Of a stretch of DNA of 64,000 nt, positions 1 through 9,038 are shown piece by piece (the first letter of the stretch is position 1; the number at the start of each line of letters is the position of its first letter). The position numbers and the translations under genes were made by a program. Under the pieces are notes generated by a model. It saw only the letters and a list, made by a program, of their open reading frames with translations, was not told where the DNA came from and did no database searches. Where the stretch lies: NCBI GenBank assembly GCA_030698375.1, contig JAUYLL010000132.1:1-64000 (forward strand), given 5' to 3'. Source of the DNA: Nocardioides sp. Its GTDB lineage: Bacteria > Actinomycetota > Actinomycetes > Propionibacteriales > Nocardioidaceae.

Positions 1-723
1 GGCGGCCGCGGCGGCGCGCTGCGCGGCCTCCTCGGAGAGGGCGGCGTACGCCGTCTCGGCGGCCTGCTGCTCGGCCTCCTTCTTCGACCGGCCGGTGCCG
101 AGCCCGTAGAGGGAGTCGCCCACCCGGACGCGGGCGGTGAAGGTCTTCTCGTGGTCGGGCCCGTCGTCCTCGATGACGTACTCGGGAACGCCCAGGCCGT
201 GCTCGGCGGCGAGCTCCTGGAGGCTGGTCTTCCAGTCCAGGCCCGCCCCCAGCGCGGCGGCCGCCTCCATGAGGGGGTCGAAGAGCCGGTGCACGAGCTC
301 GGTCGCGGCCGGGAAGCCTCCGCTGAGGTAGACCGCGCCGATGACGGCCTCGACGGTGTCGGAGAGGATCGAGGACTTGTCGCGCCCCCCGGTCGACTCC
401 TCGCCGCGGCCGAGCTTGATGTGCTCGCCCAGCCCGATGGTGCGCGCGACCTGTGCCAGCGCGCGGGCGTTGACGACCGCCGCTCGGAGCTTGGCCAGCC
501 GTCCCTCGGAGAGGTCCGGGTGGGTGCGGTAGAGCGCCTCGGTGACCACGACGCCGAGCACCGAGTCGCCGAGGAACTCCAGCCGCTCGTTGGTCGGCAG
601 CCCACCGTTCTCGTACGCGTACGAGCGGTGGGTGAGGGCGTGCTCCAGCAGCTCGGCACCCAGGACGGGCTCGCCGAGCTGCTGGCGCAGGTCGTCGTAC
701 CCGGGGTACGAGGCCTCGCTCAC
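1..723 (-). CDS. rnc: Ribonuclease III (3' end beyond window)
   Basis: Double-strand-specific endoribonuclease that processes rRNA precursors and structured mRNAs. Translating the minus strand from the GTG at 723 gives 241 codons without a stop. The signature [13 protein letters not shown] lies at about residues 46-58, a second acidic catalytic segment ([13 protein letters not shown]) follows, and a double-stranded-RNA-binding domain runs to the window edge. It follows rpmF by 13 bp, in the standard actinobacterial order yceD-rpmF-rnc. Only the last few residues should be missing. The family assignment is secure; the start is the first GTG after the rpmF stop. Confidence 0.95.
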   Translation of the reverse strand, partial: MSEASYPGYDDLRQQLGEPVLGAELLEHALTHRSYAYENGGLPTNERLEFLGDSVLGVVVTEALYRTHPDLSEGRLAKLRAAVVNARALAQVARTIGLGEHIKLGRGEESTGGRDKSSILSDTVEAVIGAVYLSGGFPAATELVHRLFDPLMEAAAALGAGLDWKTSLQELAAEHGLGVPEYVIEDDGPDHEKTFTARVRVGDSLYGLGTGRSKKEAEQQAAETAYAALSEEAAQRAAAAA

Positions 724-736
724 GGGGTGGGTCGGC

Positions 737-922
737 TCAGAGGACCTGACGACGGTCGCTCTTGGCGCCGTACTGACCGCACTCGCCGCACGCGCGGTGC
801 GGGAGGTGCTTCGCACCGCAGGCAGGGTTGGCACACGTCGCCAGGGACGGCGCGACGGCCTTCCACTGCGAACGACGGTGACGCGTGTTGCTGCGCGACA
901 TCTTCCGCTTCGGGACTGCCAC
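737..922 (-). CDS. rpmF: 50S ribosomal protein L32 (bL32)
   Basis: Large-subunit ribosomal protein of 61 residues, starting [20 protein letters not shown]. Two CxxxC/CxxC-type pairs (CANPAC and CGEC) show this is the zinc-binding form. The GTG at 922 is chosen because the conserved N-terminus begins there, although the open frame extends further upstream. The yceD stop is at 924, so the two genes are effectively contiguous and probably translationally coupled. The order matches most actinobacteria. Confidence 0.95.
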   Translation of the reverse strand: MAVPKRKMSRSNTRHRRSQWKAVAPSLATCANPACGAKHLPHRACGECGQYGAKSDRRQVL

Positions 923-923
923 T

Positions 924-1580
924 TCACTCACTCCTCTTCGGGTCGGACCCGGATGGTCCGGCTCCGCTGTCTGCTGGGTCTGCTGCTCGGTCTTCTGCTC
1001 GCTGGTCTGCACTCCCGCGGTCCTCGACCAGCGTGGCGAGCCCGGCCCACCGGGGGTCGATCGGCTCGTCGTGCTGGTGGTCCGGGTCGTCGGCCAGGCG
1101 TGCACCACACTCGATGCACAGCCCTGGGCAGTCGTCCCGGCACAGCGGTTGGAACGGTAGTGCGAGCACCACCGCGTCGCGCAGGACCGGCTCCAGGTCG
1201 AGCAGGTCCCCCACCATCCGGGAGACCCCCTCGTCCTCGTCGTCCACGATGTCGCTGTCGTCGTAGACGTACAGCTCCTGGAGGTCGAACTCCGACTGCT
1301 CGGAGATCGGCTCCAGGCACCGCGCGCACTCCCCCGCCAGCACGGCTGACGCCGTACCGGTGACGAGCACTCCCTCCATGACCGCCTCCTGGCGGAGCGT
1401 GAGCTCCACCGACGATCCTTCGGGCACGCCGAGCACCTCGATACCGAGATCGGCTGGCGCCGGGACGGAGAAGGACACCTGGCGTTGCGACCCCGGGCGG
1501 CGGCCGAGCTCGCGGGTGTCGAGCACGAGCGGCGCTCTCGGGTCGAGGGTGCTCAGGGGTCCACTTCCGTCACGGGGCAC
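924..1580 (-). CDS. YceD/DUF177 family protein
   Basis: Member of the YceD (DUF177) family, associated with 23S rRNA accumulation and nearly always encoded just before rpmF, as here. The C-terminal half has the family cysteines CARCLEPI and [14 protein letters not shown] and acidic stretches (DDEDEG). The open frame runs up to 1700 and overlaps the next gene, so I chose the GTG at 1580 (VPRDGSG), giving about 218 residues. A CTG or later GTG is also possible, since the family is usually 170-190 residues. The Asp/Ser-rich C-terminal tail is probably disordered. Confidence 0.85.
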   Translation of the reverse strand: MPRDGSGPLSTLDPRAPLVLDTRELGRRPGSQRQVSFSVPAPADLGIEVLGVPEGSSVELTLRQEAVMEGVLVTGTASAVLAGECARCLEPISEQSEFDLQELYVYDDSDIVDDEDEGVSRMVGDLLDLEPVLRDAVVLALPFQPLCRDDCPGLCIECGARLADDPDHQHDEPIDPRWAGLATLVEDRGSADQRAEDRAADPADSGAGPSGSDPKRSE

Positions 1581-1650
1581 AACAGATCGGAGCGAGTTTA
1601 CCGACGACGCGGCCCGGGAGCGAATCGGCGTCCCGGCGACCCGGGGCTGC

Positions 1651-2172
1651 TCAGTCCTCGAGGTGGGCGGGGAGCCGGATCGCGTCGACGTCGTCGCCAC
1701 CCAAGGACCTCAGGGCGGACCGGCCGGCGAGCCGGTCGCGGCCGCGGCGGACCGCCTCCATCGTGCGCTCCAGGGTGATCTCGAAGTTCGCGAGCATCGA
1801 GTCGACGTAGTCGTCGGTCTCCTTGCGCAGCTCGCTGGCCTCGGTCTGAGCGTCGGCGAGGAGGGCCTCTGCCTGGCGCTGGGCCACGCGGTAGACCTCC
1901 GTGTCGGAGACGAGCCGGTCGCGCTCGAAGTTGGCGTCCTTGACGATCTGGTCCGCGCGGACCTCGGCGTCGGCGATCATGGCGTCGCGCTGGGCGAGGA
2001 CGCGGTCGCTCTCCGTCGAGGCCTCCACCACCGCGCGCTCGAGGTCGTCGAGCATCCCGAGGACGTCCGTGCGGTTGACGACCGCCGACGCTGACATCGG
2101 CATCGCGCGGGCTTCCTCGACCGTGCGCCGCAGCGCGGCGAGACGATCCGTGACTGGCACCTGCACCTGCAT
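1651..2172 (-). CDS. sepIVA: DivIVA-domain septal protein, SepIVA-like
   Basis: A 173-residue, mostly coiled-coil protein. The conserved N-terminal pattern MSASAVVNRTDVLGMLDDLE is followed by long charged helices (ADQIVKDANFERDRLVSDTE) and an Arg-rich C-terminus. Both sequence style and position, just upstream of yceD-rpmF-rnc, match mycobacterial SepIVA (the Rv2927c neighbourhood), a DivIVA-like protein needed for septation and cell elongation. The ATG at 2172 (MQVQVPVTDRL) is preferred to the extended frame reaching 2265. The symbol rests on synteny and domain character. Confidence 0.75.
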   Translation of the reverse strand: MQVQVPVTDRLAALRRTVEEARAMPMSASAVVNRTDVLGMLDDLERAVVEASTESDRVLAQRDAMIADAEVRADQIVKDANFERDRLVSDTEVYRVAQRQAEALLADAQTEASELRKETDDYVDSMLANFEITLERTMEAVRRGRDRLAGRSALRSLGGDDVDAIRLPAHLED

Positions 2173-2288
2173 CCTCTTCTCGGCCCTCGGGGTGGGGACT
2201 CGCCCGTCAGTATGACCCGATCCGCCCACCTCCATGCGGCGCGGACTGTGTCGACCAGCACACACCTGGTACCCGAGATCGGCGGGGC

Positions 2289-2777
2289 TCAGCCCGAGGA
2301 GCGCTCGGCCAGCCGGTCGTGGAGGGCGGAGAGCACGTGCGGGGGGACCAGCGGCGCCACGTCGCCGCCGTACGCCGCGACCTCCTTCACCAGGCTCGAG
2401 GCCAGGAAGGAGTACTCGGGGCTGGTCGGGACGAAGACGGTCTCAATGCCCGAGAGGCTGGAGTTCATCTGGGCCATCTGGAGCTCGTAGTCGAAGTCGG
2501 AGACCGCGCGCAGGCCCTTCACGATCGCGATGATGTCCCGCTCGAGGCAGAAGTCAGTGAGCAGGCCCTGGAAGGCCTCCACCCGGACGTTGGGGAACTC
2601 CCCGGTGGCCTCCTCGAGCATCGCGATGCGCTCCTCGGGGGTGAACAGCCGGTTCTTCGACTGGTTCACCCCGACCGCGACGACGACCTCGTCGAAGAGC
2701 TGGGCGGCCCGGCCGACAATGTCGACGTGGCCGTTGGTGACCGGGTCGAACGACCCGGGACAGACAGCTCTGCGCAC
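2289..2777 (-). CDS. coaD: Phosphopantetheine adenylyltransferase
   Basis: Transfers AMP from ATP to 4'-phosphopantetheine to give dephospho-CoA, the penultimate step of CoA synthesis, in the cytosol. The 162 residues match the family length. The nucleotidyltransferase motif GSFDPVTNGHVDI is at residues 8-20 and the ATP-site motif TPEYSFLASSLVKEVA is in the C-terminal half. It lies 28 bp downstream of rsmD, a very common bacterial pair. Confidence 0.97.
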   Translation of the reverse strand: MRRAVCPGSFDPVTNGHVDIVGRAAQLFDEVVVAVGVNQSKNRLFTPEERIAMLEEATGEFPNVRVEAFQGLLTDFCLERDIIAIVKGLRAVSDFDYELQMAQMNSSLSGIETVFVPTSPEYSFLASSLVKEVAAYGGDVAPLVPPHVLSALHDRLAERSSG

Positions 2778-2805
2778 GAGGGGGATCCTCCAACAGGGAC
2801 GAGGC

Positions 2806-3369
2806 TCAGGAGTCCGCGCGACCGTACCAAAGGCTCGTCTCGCCGTAGTCCTTGCGCCGGTCGGGGGCGATGCCTTCCGGCAGGCGAGGCGCGGGTGAAC
2901 GGCCGGACCTCTCCACCACCACCACGGCGTCCGGTGCGAGCCACGCCCCCGTCACCAGCGCGGCGAGCACCCCGGCGAGGTCGTCCTCCGCGAGCGGGTA
3001 CGGCGGGTCGGCGAACACGAGGTCGTACGGCTCCCGGGCCGGCACACCCACCACGCGCGAGACCGAGCCCACCACCACCTCGCCGCCGGGCAGGGCGAGG
3101 CTCGCGACGTTCTGGCGCAGCACCTGCGCGGCACGCCGGTCGTGCTCGACGAAAGTGGCGACCGCGGCCCCGCGCGAGAGCGCCTCGAGACCCACCGCCC
3201 CGGTCCCGGCGTACAGGTCGAGCACCCGGAGGCCCTCCCACCCGCCGAGCGAGGCCTCGAGCGCCGAGAAGAGCGCCTCGCGCACCCGGTCGGAGGTGGG
3301 ACGGGTGGTGCTGCCGGGCGGGGTGCGCAGGCGCCGGCCGCCCGCCGTACCCCCGATGATCCGGGTCAT
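2806..3369 (-). CDS. rsmD: 16S rRNA (guanine966-N2)-methyltransferase
   Basis: SAM-dependent methyltransferase acting on G966 of 16S rRNA. The 187 residues open with MTRIIGGTAGGRRLRTPPG and contain the SAM-binding segment LDLYAGTGAVGLEALSRGA and the catalytic DPPYP motif (about residues 121-125). The ATG overlaps the recG stop by 4 bp (ATGA), so recG-rsmD-coaD form a coupled run. Confidence 0.95.
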   Translation of the reverse strand: MTRIIGGTAGGRRLRTPPGSTTRPTSDRVREALFSALEASLGGWEGLRVLDLYAGTGAVGLEALSRGAAVATFVEHDRRAAQVLRQNVASLALPGGEVVVGSVSRVVGVPAREPYDLVFADPPYPLAEDDLAGVLAALVTGAWLAPDAVVVVERSGRSPAPRLPEGIAPDRRKDYGETSLWYGRADS

Positions 3370-5528
3370 CCGCGCTCCAGGAAGTCGCCCTGGCCGGTGG
3401 ACTCGAGCCGCACCAGCGCGTCGGCGAGGTCCGGAGCCTCACGCAGCATCGGGTCGAGCGCCAGGTAGGAGGCAGCGGCCTCCCGGGCGGTCTCGATGAT
3501 GCGCTCGTCGCGCACCACCGACAGGTGCCGGAAACCCGAGGACCGCCCGGACTGCAGGGCGCTGAGGACGTCCCCCTCGCGGCGGGTCTCGAGGTCGATC
3601 CGGGCCACCGCGAACCCGTCGTCGGTGGCCGCCATCGCCTGCAGCCGCTCGAACGCCGGCGCCCCCTCCGGCACCCGCGTCACCAGCAGGCACAACCCGG
3701 GGTCGGCCCCGCGACCGACCCGGCCCCGGATCTGGTGCAGCTGGGAGAGCCCGAAGCGGTCGGCGTCGAGCACCACCATCACGGTCGCGTTCGGCACGTC
3801 GACGCCGACCTCCACGACGGTGGTGCAGACGAGCACGTCCACCTCACCGGCGGCGAAGGAGCGCATGACCGCGTCCTTGCGGTCGGAGGGCAGCCGGCCG
3901 TGCAGTCGGTCGAGGCGGAGGGCGGTGAGAGGGCCCGCCGCCAGCATCTCGGCGACCGGCTCGACGGCCGCACCGGCGGGGTCGTCCTCCTCGGCGTCGA
4001 CCTTCGGGCACAGGACGAACGCCTGGTGGCCCGCTGCGACCTCCTCGTGGACCCGCTCCCAGGCGCGGTCCAGCCAGGTCGGTCGGCTGTGCAACGGCAC
4101 GACCGTCGTCTGCACCCCGGCCCTCCCCCGCGGGAGCTCGGTGAGCGTCGAGGTCTCGAGGTCGCCGAAGACCGTCATCGCCACCGTCCGCGGGATCGGG
4201 GTCGCCGTCATCACCAGGACGTGCGGTGGCCGGAACGCCTTCGCCGCCAGCACCGCGCGCTGCTCGACCCCGAAACGGTGCTGCTCGTCGACGACGACCA
4301 GGCCGAGGTCGGCGAAGGTCACCTGCTCCTGGAGCAGGGCGTGGGTGCCGACCACGATCCCGGCGGCTCCGGAGGCGATGTCGAGGAGGGCCTCGCGGCG
4401 CGCGGCCGCGGGCAGCGAGCCGGTCAGCAGCGTCACCTTGGTGGCGCCCTCGGCCCCCCCGAGCATGCCGGCCTGGGCGAGCGGTCCGAGCATCGCCCGC
4501 AGGGACCGGTCGTGCTGCTGGGCGAGCACCTCGGTCGGGGCCAGCAGCGCCGCCTGGCCCCCGGCGTCGACCACGCGCAGCATGGCGCGCAGCGCCACCA
4601 CCGTCTTGCCCGACCCCACCTCGCCCTGCAGGAGGCGCTGCATCGGGTGGGTCTGCTCGAGGTCGGCGAGGACCTCCGCGGAGACCTGCTGCTGGCCGTC
4701 GGTCAGCGTGAAGGGCAAGGCGGCGTCGAAACGGTCCAGCAGCCCGTCCGCGCGGTGCGGCCGGGCGACGCTCTCGATCGCACGCACCGCCACCCGCCGG
4801 CGGGCGAGCAGGGTCTGGGCGACGAAGGCCTCCTCGATCTTCCACCGGCGCACCGCCTGCGCGACCTGGTCGCGGTCGGCCGGGCGGTGGATCCACTCCA
4901 GTGCCTGACGGCCGGTGAGGGTGCCGAGGTCGCGGCGTACGGCGGCCGGCACGACCTCCGGCCAGTCCTCGAGGAGGTCGAGGACGATGGTGACCAGGTC
5001 GCGGACCTGCCAGGTCTGCACCTTCGCCGACGCCGGGTAGACCGGGGTGAGGTCCGGCTGCAGCTCGAACTCCCGCTCGGCGTCGTCCGCCGAGCCGAAG
5101 AGCGCGCAGTCGGGGTGGGTGAGCTGGCGGCGCCCGCGGAAGGCGCCGAGCTTGCCGGAGAAGATCCCGGTGGTGCCGGGGGCGAACTTCTCCTCCCGCC
5201 AGCGGGCGACGTGGGCCTGGCGGTCGAAGAAGGTGAGGAGGAGCTCCTCGCCCTCGACCGCCAGCTGCAGCTCGACCCGGTACGCGGTGCGCCGGGTGCG
5301 CCGGTCCTGGTAGGGGTGGGACTGCGCCCGGACCACCCGCCCGACCACGCTGACGTGGGTGTCGAGCTCGGCGTCGGCGAGCGTGCTCAGCTCGCCCTTC
5401 GCGACGTACCGGCGCGGATGGTGGTGGAGCAGGTCGGCGACGGTGACGAGGCCGAGGTGCTTCTCGAGCCTCTCGGCCTTCTTGCCGGCCAGCGCACGGA
5501 GATGAGTGTCGGGGAGCACGCGCGCCAC
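3366..5528 (-). CDS. recG: ATP-dependent DNA helicase RecG
   Basis: Monomeric helicase that remodels stalled forks and branched DNA. From the GTG at 5528 the protein has 720 residues, a normal RecG length. It has an N-terminal wedge/OB region, Walker A GEVGSGKT at about residue 303, the DEQH box VVDEQHRFG near 413, motif III MTATPIPRT, and a C-terminal helicase motif QIRGRVGRG. The open frame continues to 5738 but would run through the upstream gene, whose stop is at 5533. A second GTG at 5519 is an alternative start. Confidence 0.96.
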   Translation of the reverse strand: MARVLPDTHLRALAGKKAERLEKHLGLVTVADLLHHHPRRYVAKGELSTLADAELDTHVSVVGRVVRAQSHPYQDRRTRRTAYRVELQLAVEGEELLLTFFDRQAHVARWREEKFAPGTTGIFSGKLGAFRGRRQLTHPDCALFGSADDAEREFELQPDLTPVYPASAKVQTWQVRDLVTIVLDLLEDWPEVVPAAVRRDLGTLTGRQALEWIHRPADRDQVAQAVRRWKIEEAFVAQTLLARRRVAVRAIESVARPHRADGLLDRFDAALPFTLTDGQQQVSAEVLADLEQTHPMQRLLQGEVGSGKTVVALRAMLRVVDAGGQAALLAPTEVLAQQHDRSLRAMLGPLAQAGMLGGAEGATKVTLLTGSLPAAARREALLDIASGAAGIVVGTHALLQEQVTFADLGLVVVDEQHRFGVEQRAVLAAKAFRPPHVLVMTATPIPRTVAMTVFGDLETSTLTELPRGRAGVQTTVVPLHSRPTWLDRAWERVHEEVAAGHQAFVLCPKVDAEEDDPAGAAVEPVAEMLAAGPLTALRLDRLHGRLPSDRKDAVMRSFAAGEVDVLVCTTVVEVGVDVPNATVMVVLDADRFGLSQLHQIRGRVGRGADPGLCLLVTRVPEGAPAFERLQAMAATDDGFAVARIDLETRREGDVLSALQSGRSSGFRHLSVVRDERIIETAREAAASYLALDPMLREAPDLADALVRLESTGQGDFLERG

Positions 5529-5532
5529 GACG

Positions 5533-7161
5533 TCACTCCACCGAGACCAGGAGCGGGTAGCGCTCCTGGCCACCCTCGTAGACGACGACGTCGACGGTGG
5601 GGTGGGAGGCCTCGAGGTGGGCGGCACACCGCTCCGCGAGGTCACCGGCCTCGGCGCCGGCCACGACCGTGACGAGCTCGCCACCACCGCCGAGCATCCG
5701 CTCGAGCACCGCGACCGCGACCGCGAGGAGGTCGTCACCGACGACGACGAAGTCGCCCTCGATCGCGCCGAGTACGTCGCCCGGCTCGCAGAGACCCGCG
5801 GTGGTCATGGCCTGCTTGGCCGCCACGGTCACCGCCCCCTGACGGGCGTGGCGGGCCGCCGCCGTCATGTGGAGGACGTCGGCGTCGAAGGAGCGCCCCG
5901 GCTCGTGGACGGCGAGGGCAGCCAGGCCCTGCACCTGGGCGGTGGTCGCGATGACGCTCACCCGGACGTCGGCGTCCTGCTCGGCCGTGCGGGCGGCCGC
6001 CTCGGCGACCCGTACGGAGTCCCGATCGTTGGGGAGCAGCACGACCTCCGCGGCACCGCAGTCGACCACCGCGCGGAGCAGGTCGCCCGTCGAGGGTCGT
6101 CGACCCGGTCCGCCCTGGACCACGACCGCTCCGGCCTCGGAGAAGAGCGCCTCCAGCCCCGGGCCCGCCGCGACGGTGACCACCTTGCGGCCGCGGCGGT
6201 CCGACGGCGCGGCGGCGTGGGCACGTCCGGCCTGCTCGGCGAAGTGGGTGACCCGGATGCGGCGCGGGGTCCCCGCGGCGATGCCTGCCTCCACCGCGGC
6301 ACCGACGTCGTCGACGTGGACGTGGACGTTCCACAGGCCCCCGCCCCCGACCACGACCAGGGAGTCCCCGAGCGGCGCGAGGGTGCGGCGCAGCTCGGGC
6401 ACGGTGTCGTCGGACGCGTCGAGGAGGTACATCACCTCGTACGCCGGCCCTCCCGCGGTCAGGTCGCCCGACGGGATCGGCACGGGGATGGAACGGGCGC
6501 CCAGGAGGGGTGGCGCGCCCACCGGGCGCTTGCCGGTGATCGCGGTCTCGGCCGCGTCGAGGATGACGCACAGACCGCGCCCGCCGGCGTCCACGACCCC
6601 GGCATCGCGGAGCACGGCGAGCTGCTCGGGGGTGCGCTCGAGCGCCTGCCGGGCACCGGTGGCGGCAGCCCGCACGACGTGCCCCAACCGGGTCGTCGGC
6701 ACTGCGGCCACGGCACGGGCGGCGTCGCTGGCGGCCCGCGCGACCGTGAGGATGGTGCCCTCCACCGGTTCGCCGACCGCCGCGTAGCTGGCCTCGGTCG
6801 CGGCCACCATCGCCTCGGCGAAGACCGCTGCCGAGCGGTCCTCCGGGCCCGCCTGGCCGAGGCGGGTGCACAACGCGCCGATGAGCTGGCAGAGGATCAC
6901 CCCCGAGTTGCCGCGGGCACCCAGCAGGGCGCCCCGGGCCATCGCCCCGAGGGCTCCCCGCAGGTCAGCGTCGGGCTCTCCTCCGGTCGTCTCCTGGAGC
7001 GCGTCCCGCGCGGCCTGGAAGGTGAGGTACATGTTCGTGCCGGTGTCGCCGTCGGGCACCGGGTAGACGTTGAGAGCGTCGATCTCCTCACGCGCCGCGG
7101 CCAGCCCGTCGACGGCGAGGTCGCAGAGCCGAGCCACGACCGCGAGGTCGAAGGTGGCCAT
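5533..7161 (-). CDS. fakA: DAK2/DegV-domain fatty-acid kinase-like protein
   Basis: Homologue of FakA-type proteins: an N-terminal DAK2 ATP-binding domain followed by a DegV-related C-terminal region. In Firmicutes FakA phosphorylates fatty acids delivered by FakB. The DAK motif NVYPVPDGDTGTNM appears about 30 residues from the ATG at 7161, and ARGNSGVILCQ follows. The length of about 542 residues is normal. No fakB-like gene lies nearby, so the substrate is inferred. A GTG pair at 7212/7209 behind GGGGAGG could add 16-17 residues. It lies 4 bp upstream of recG, as in many actinobacteria. Confidence 0.85.
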   Translation of the reverse strand: MATFDLAVVARLCDLAVDGLAAAREEIDALNVYPVPDGDTGTNMYLTFQAARDALQETTGGEPDADLRGALGAMARGALLGARGNSGVILCQLIGALCTRLGQAGPEDRSAAVFAEAMVAATEASYAAVGEPVEGTILTVARAASDAARAVAAVPTTRLGHVVRAAATGARQALERTPEQLAVLRDAGVVDAGGRGLCVILDAAETAITGKRPVGAPPLLGARSIPVPIPSGDLTAGGPAYEVMYLLDASDDTVPELRRTLAPLGDSLVVVGGGGLWNVHVHVDDVGAAVEAGIAAGTPRRIRVTHFAEQAGRAHAAAPSDRRGRKVVTVAAGPGLEALFSEAGAVVVQGGPGRRPSTGDLLRAVVDCGAAEVVLLPNDRDSVRVAEAAARTAEQDADVRVSVIATTAQVQGLAALAVHEPGRSFDADVLHMTAAARHARQGAVTVAAKQAMTTAGLCEPGDVLGAIEGDFVVVGDDLLAVAVAVLERMLGGGGELVTVVAGAEAGDLAERCAAHLEASHPTVDVVVYEGGQERYPLLVSVE

Positions 7162-7427
7162 CTGCTCGGCCGGGGGGCGGCGTCCAGGTGCCGGGGACTG
7201 CTCGACCACCACGCCTCCCCTCTGCTCGGACCCTCGTGCGAGCGTTCACCCTAGGACATGGGACCGACGACGCCCGGCGCCCGCCACGGGTGCCCGCAGG
7301 AGCGGATTCGCCTCGAGGGGCGCGCTCCGATATCCTGAGCCGGTTGCCCGGCGCGCGCTGGGCCCGTGTGTCCGCCCCGCGGGTCACGCGTCCGCATACG
7401 AGTTTTCGAGATCCCCAGGAGTACACG

Positions 7428-7613
7428 GTGGCTGCCGTCTGTGACATCTGCGCCAAGAAGCCGGGCTTCGGTCACAACCGGCCGTGGTCGCGCAAGATTA
7501 CGAAGCGTCGCTTCAACCCCAACATCCAGCGCGTCCGGGCGACCGTCAACGGCACCCCCAAGCGCGTCAACGTCTGCACCGGCTGCCTCAAGGCCGGCAA
7601 GGTCTCCCGCTGA
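7428..7613 (+). CDS. rpmB: 50S ribosomal protein L28 (bL28)
   Basis: Ribosomal protein of 61 residues beginning VAAVCDICAKKPGFGHN from a GTG behind a Shine-Dalgarno-like AGGAG. Cys pairs CDIC and CTGC mark the zinc-binding paralogue of L28. It is divergent from the fakA-like gene; the 215-bp region between 7213 and 7427 should hold both promoters. It ends at a strong terminator. Confidence 0.95.
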   Translation: MAAVCDICAKKPGFGHNRPWSRKITKRRFNPNIQRVRATVNGTPKRVNVCTGCLKAGKVSR

Positions 7614-7630
7614 CCTACCCCTGATCATGA

Positions 7631-7660
7631 CGAAGGGCCGCCCCTCGGGGCGGCCCTTCG
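7631..7660. terminator. Bidirectional terminator between rpmB and thiL
   Basis: Perfect 14-bp inverted repeat (CGAAGGGCCGCCCC against GGGGCGGCCCTTCG) in the 57-bp gap between convergent genes, so it can serve both strands. There is no long U-run, as is common in high-GC actinobacteria. Confidence 0.85.
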
Positions 7661-7670
7661 TGCGTCCTGC

Positions 7671-8660
7671 TCAGAAGTGAGTGTGGCCGGGGACCCCGTC
7701 GTACGGCTCGCCGGCGACGGTGACGCCCTCCCCCGCGGTGACCGTGCCGATCCGCAGCCACCCGTCGGGGACGGCGTCGGCGGTCTCGAAGCAGGCGAGC
7801 AGCCCGTGGTCCTCGCCCCCGGTGAGCACGAAGGACAGCGGATCGGCGCCGAGCGCGGCACCCACCGCCTGCAACGGCTCCGGCACGGTGAACGCCCCCG
7901 GGTCCACGTCGACGGCCACACCGCTGGCCCGCGCCACGTGACCGAGGTCGGCCAGCAGCCCGTCGGAGACGTCGATCATCGCGGTCGCCCCCGCCTGCGC
8001 TGCCTCCGGCCCCGCGCCGTACGGCGGCTCCGGACGCCGGTAGGCCTCCACGACCGCGCGCGGTGAGCGGAATCCCCGGCCCAGGACCGCCAGGCCGGCC
8101 GCGGACCAGCCCTGGCGGCCGGCGAGCGCGACCACGTCACCGGGGCGAGCCCCGTCGCGCAGCACGGGGGCCTGTCGGCAGGCACCCAGGACGGTGACGG
8201 CAACGACGATCGCGTCACCGCGCGTCAGGTCGCCGCCGACCACGTCGGCGCCGACCAGGGCGGCCTCCTCGGCGATGCCGCGGGCCAGGTCGCGCACCCA
8301 GGCGACCGGCGTCTCCGGCGGCACCGCGAGACCGACCGTCAGCGAGGTCGCCGTCCCGCCCATGGCGTTGATGTCGGAGAGGTTCTGGGCCGCGGCGCGA
8401 CGGCCCACGTCGTACGCCTCGGCCCAGTCACGCCGGAAGTGGCGGTCCTCGACGAGCAGGTCGGTGGAGACCACGACGTGCCCCTGCCTCACGCGGAGCA
8501 CCGCCGCGTCGTCGCCGGGGCCGACCAGCACGTGCTCGCCGGGCTCGCGGACCCCCCGGATGGTCTCGGAGATCGCCGCGATCATGCCGAACTCTCCGAG
8601 GTCGGCCACCGTCTGCGCGCCGGCGCCGGCGGTGCGGGAGCTGCTCGTGGATGCGGCCAT
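7671..8660 (-). CDS. thiL: Thiamine-monophosphate kinase
   Basis: Phosphorylates thiamine monophosphate to thiamine diphosphate. Family motifs: GEFGMIAAI near the N-terminus, GPGDDAAVL (Mg/ATP site), STDLLVEDRHF, AAQNLSDINAMGG and IDVSDGLLADLGH. The ATG at 8660 gives 329 residues, close to the usual 320-330. The open frame extends to 8699 but those residues are not conserved in type. It is head-to-head with the Lrp/AsnC-like gene and near ddl, a neighbourhood common in actinobacteria. Confidence 0.95.
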   Translation of the reverse strand: MAASTSSSRTAGAGAQTVADLGEFGMIAAISETIRGVREPGEHVLVGPGDDAAVLRVRQGHVVVSTDLLVEDRHFRRDWAEAYDVGRRAAAQNLSDINAMGGTATSLTVGLAVPPETPVAWVRDLARGIAEEAALVGADVVGGDLTRGDAIVVAVTVLGACRQAPVLRDGARPGDVVALAGRQGWSAAGLAVLGRGFRSPRAVVEAYRRPEPPYGAGPEAAQAGATAMIDVSDGLLADLGHVARASGVAVDVDPGAFTVPEPLQAVGAALGADPLSFVLTGGEDHGLLACFETADAVPDGWLRIGTVTAGEGVTVAGEPYDGVPGHTHF

Positions 8661-8801
8661 GGACCCATCCAACCCGATGCCGAGCACCGTCCACGACACC
8701 CCTCGCCGGGCGCGTCCGGCGAGGTCCCCGACAGTGACGATCGTGCGCGCGAAGCGGTAGGTTGTCGAGGTCCGTCACCGCTCGAGCCGCAGGAGCCCGC
8801 C

Positions 8802-9038
8802 ATGGTCGTCCAGGCCTACATCTTGATCCAGACCGACGTCGGCAAGGCCGCGGACGTGGCGAAGGCCATCGCCGAGGTCAAGGGCGTGACCATGGCCGAA
8901 GACGTCACCGGGCCCTACGACGTGATCGTGCGCGCCGAGGCCCGCAACGTCGACGAGCTCGGCAAGCTCGTGGTCGCCCGGGTGCAGGTCCTCGACGGGA
9001 TCACCCGGACCCTCACGTGCCCGGTCGTGCACATCTGA
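8802..9038 (+). CDS. Stand-alone Lrp/AsnC ligand-binding (RAM) domain
   Basis: A 78-residue protein consisting only of the effector-binding domain of Lrp/AsnC regulators: a beta-alpha-beta-beta-alpha-beta pattern (VVQAYILIQTDVGK, GPYDVIVRAEA, GITRTLTCPVV). No DNA-binding helix-turn-helix is present. Such single domains can bind amino acids or assemble with full-length Lrp proteins; the ligand here is unknown. It starts at an ATG behind AGGAG, and its 3' end overlaps the probable start of the downstream lipoprotein. Confidence 0.9.
   Translation: MVVQAYILIQTDVGKAADVAKAIAEVKGVTMAEDVTGPYDVIVRAEARNVDELGKLVVARVQVLDGITRTLTCPVVHI

Noticed and set aside
5506-7254. Long forward frame opposite the fakA-like gene
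   Set aside because: Arg/Val/Gly/Glu-rich antisense shadow without any family motif; the minus frame carries the DAK2 motif.
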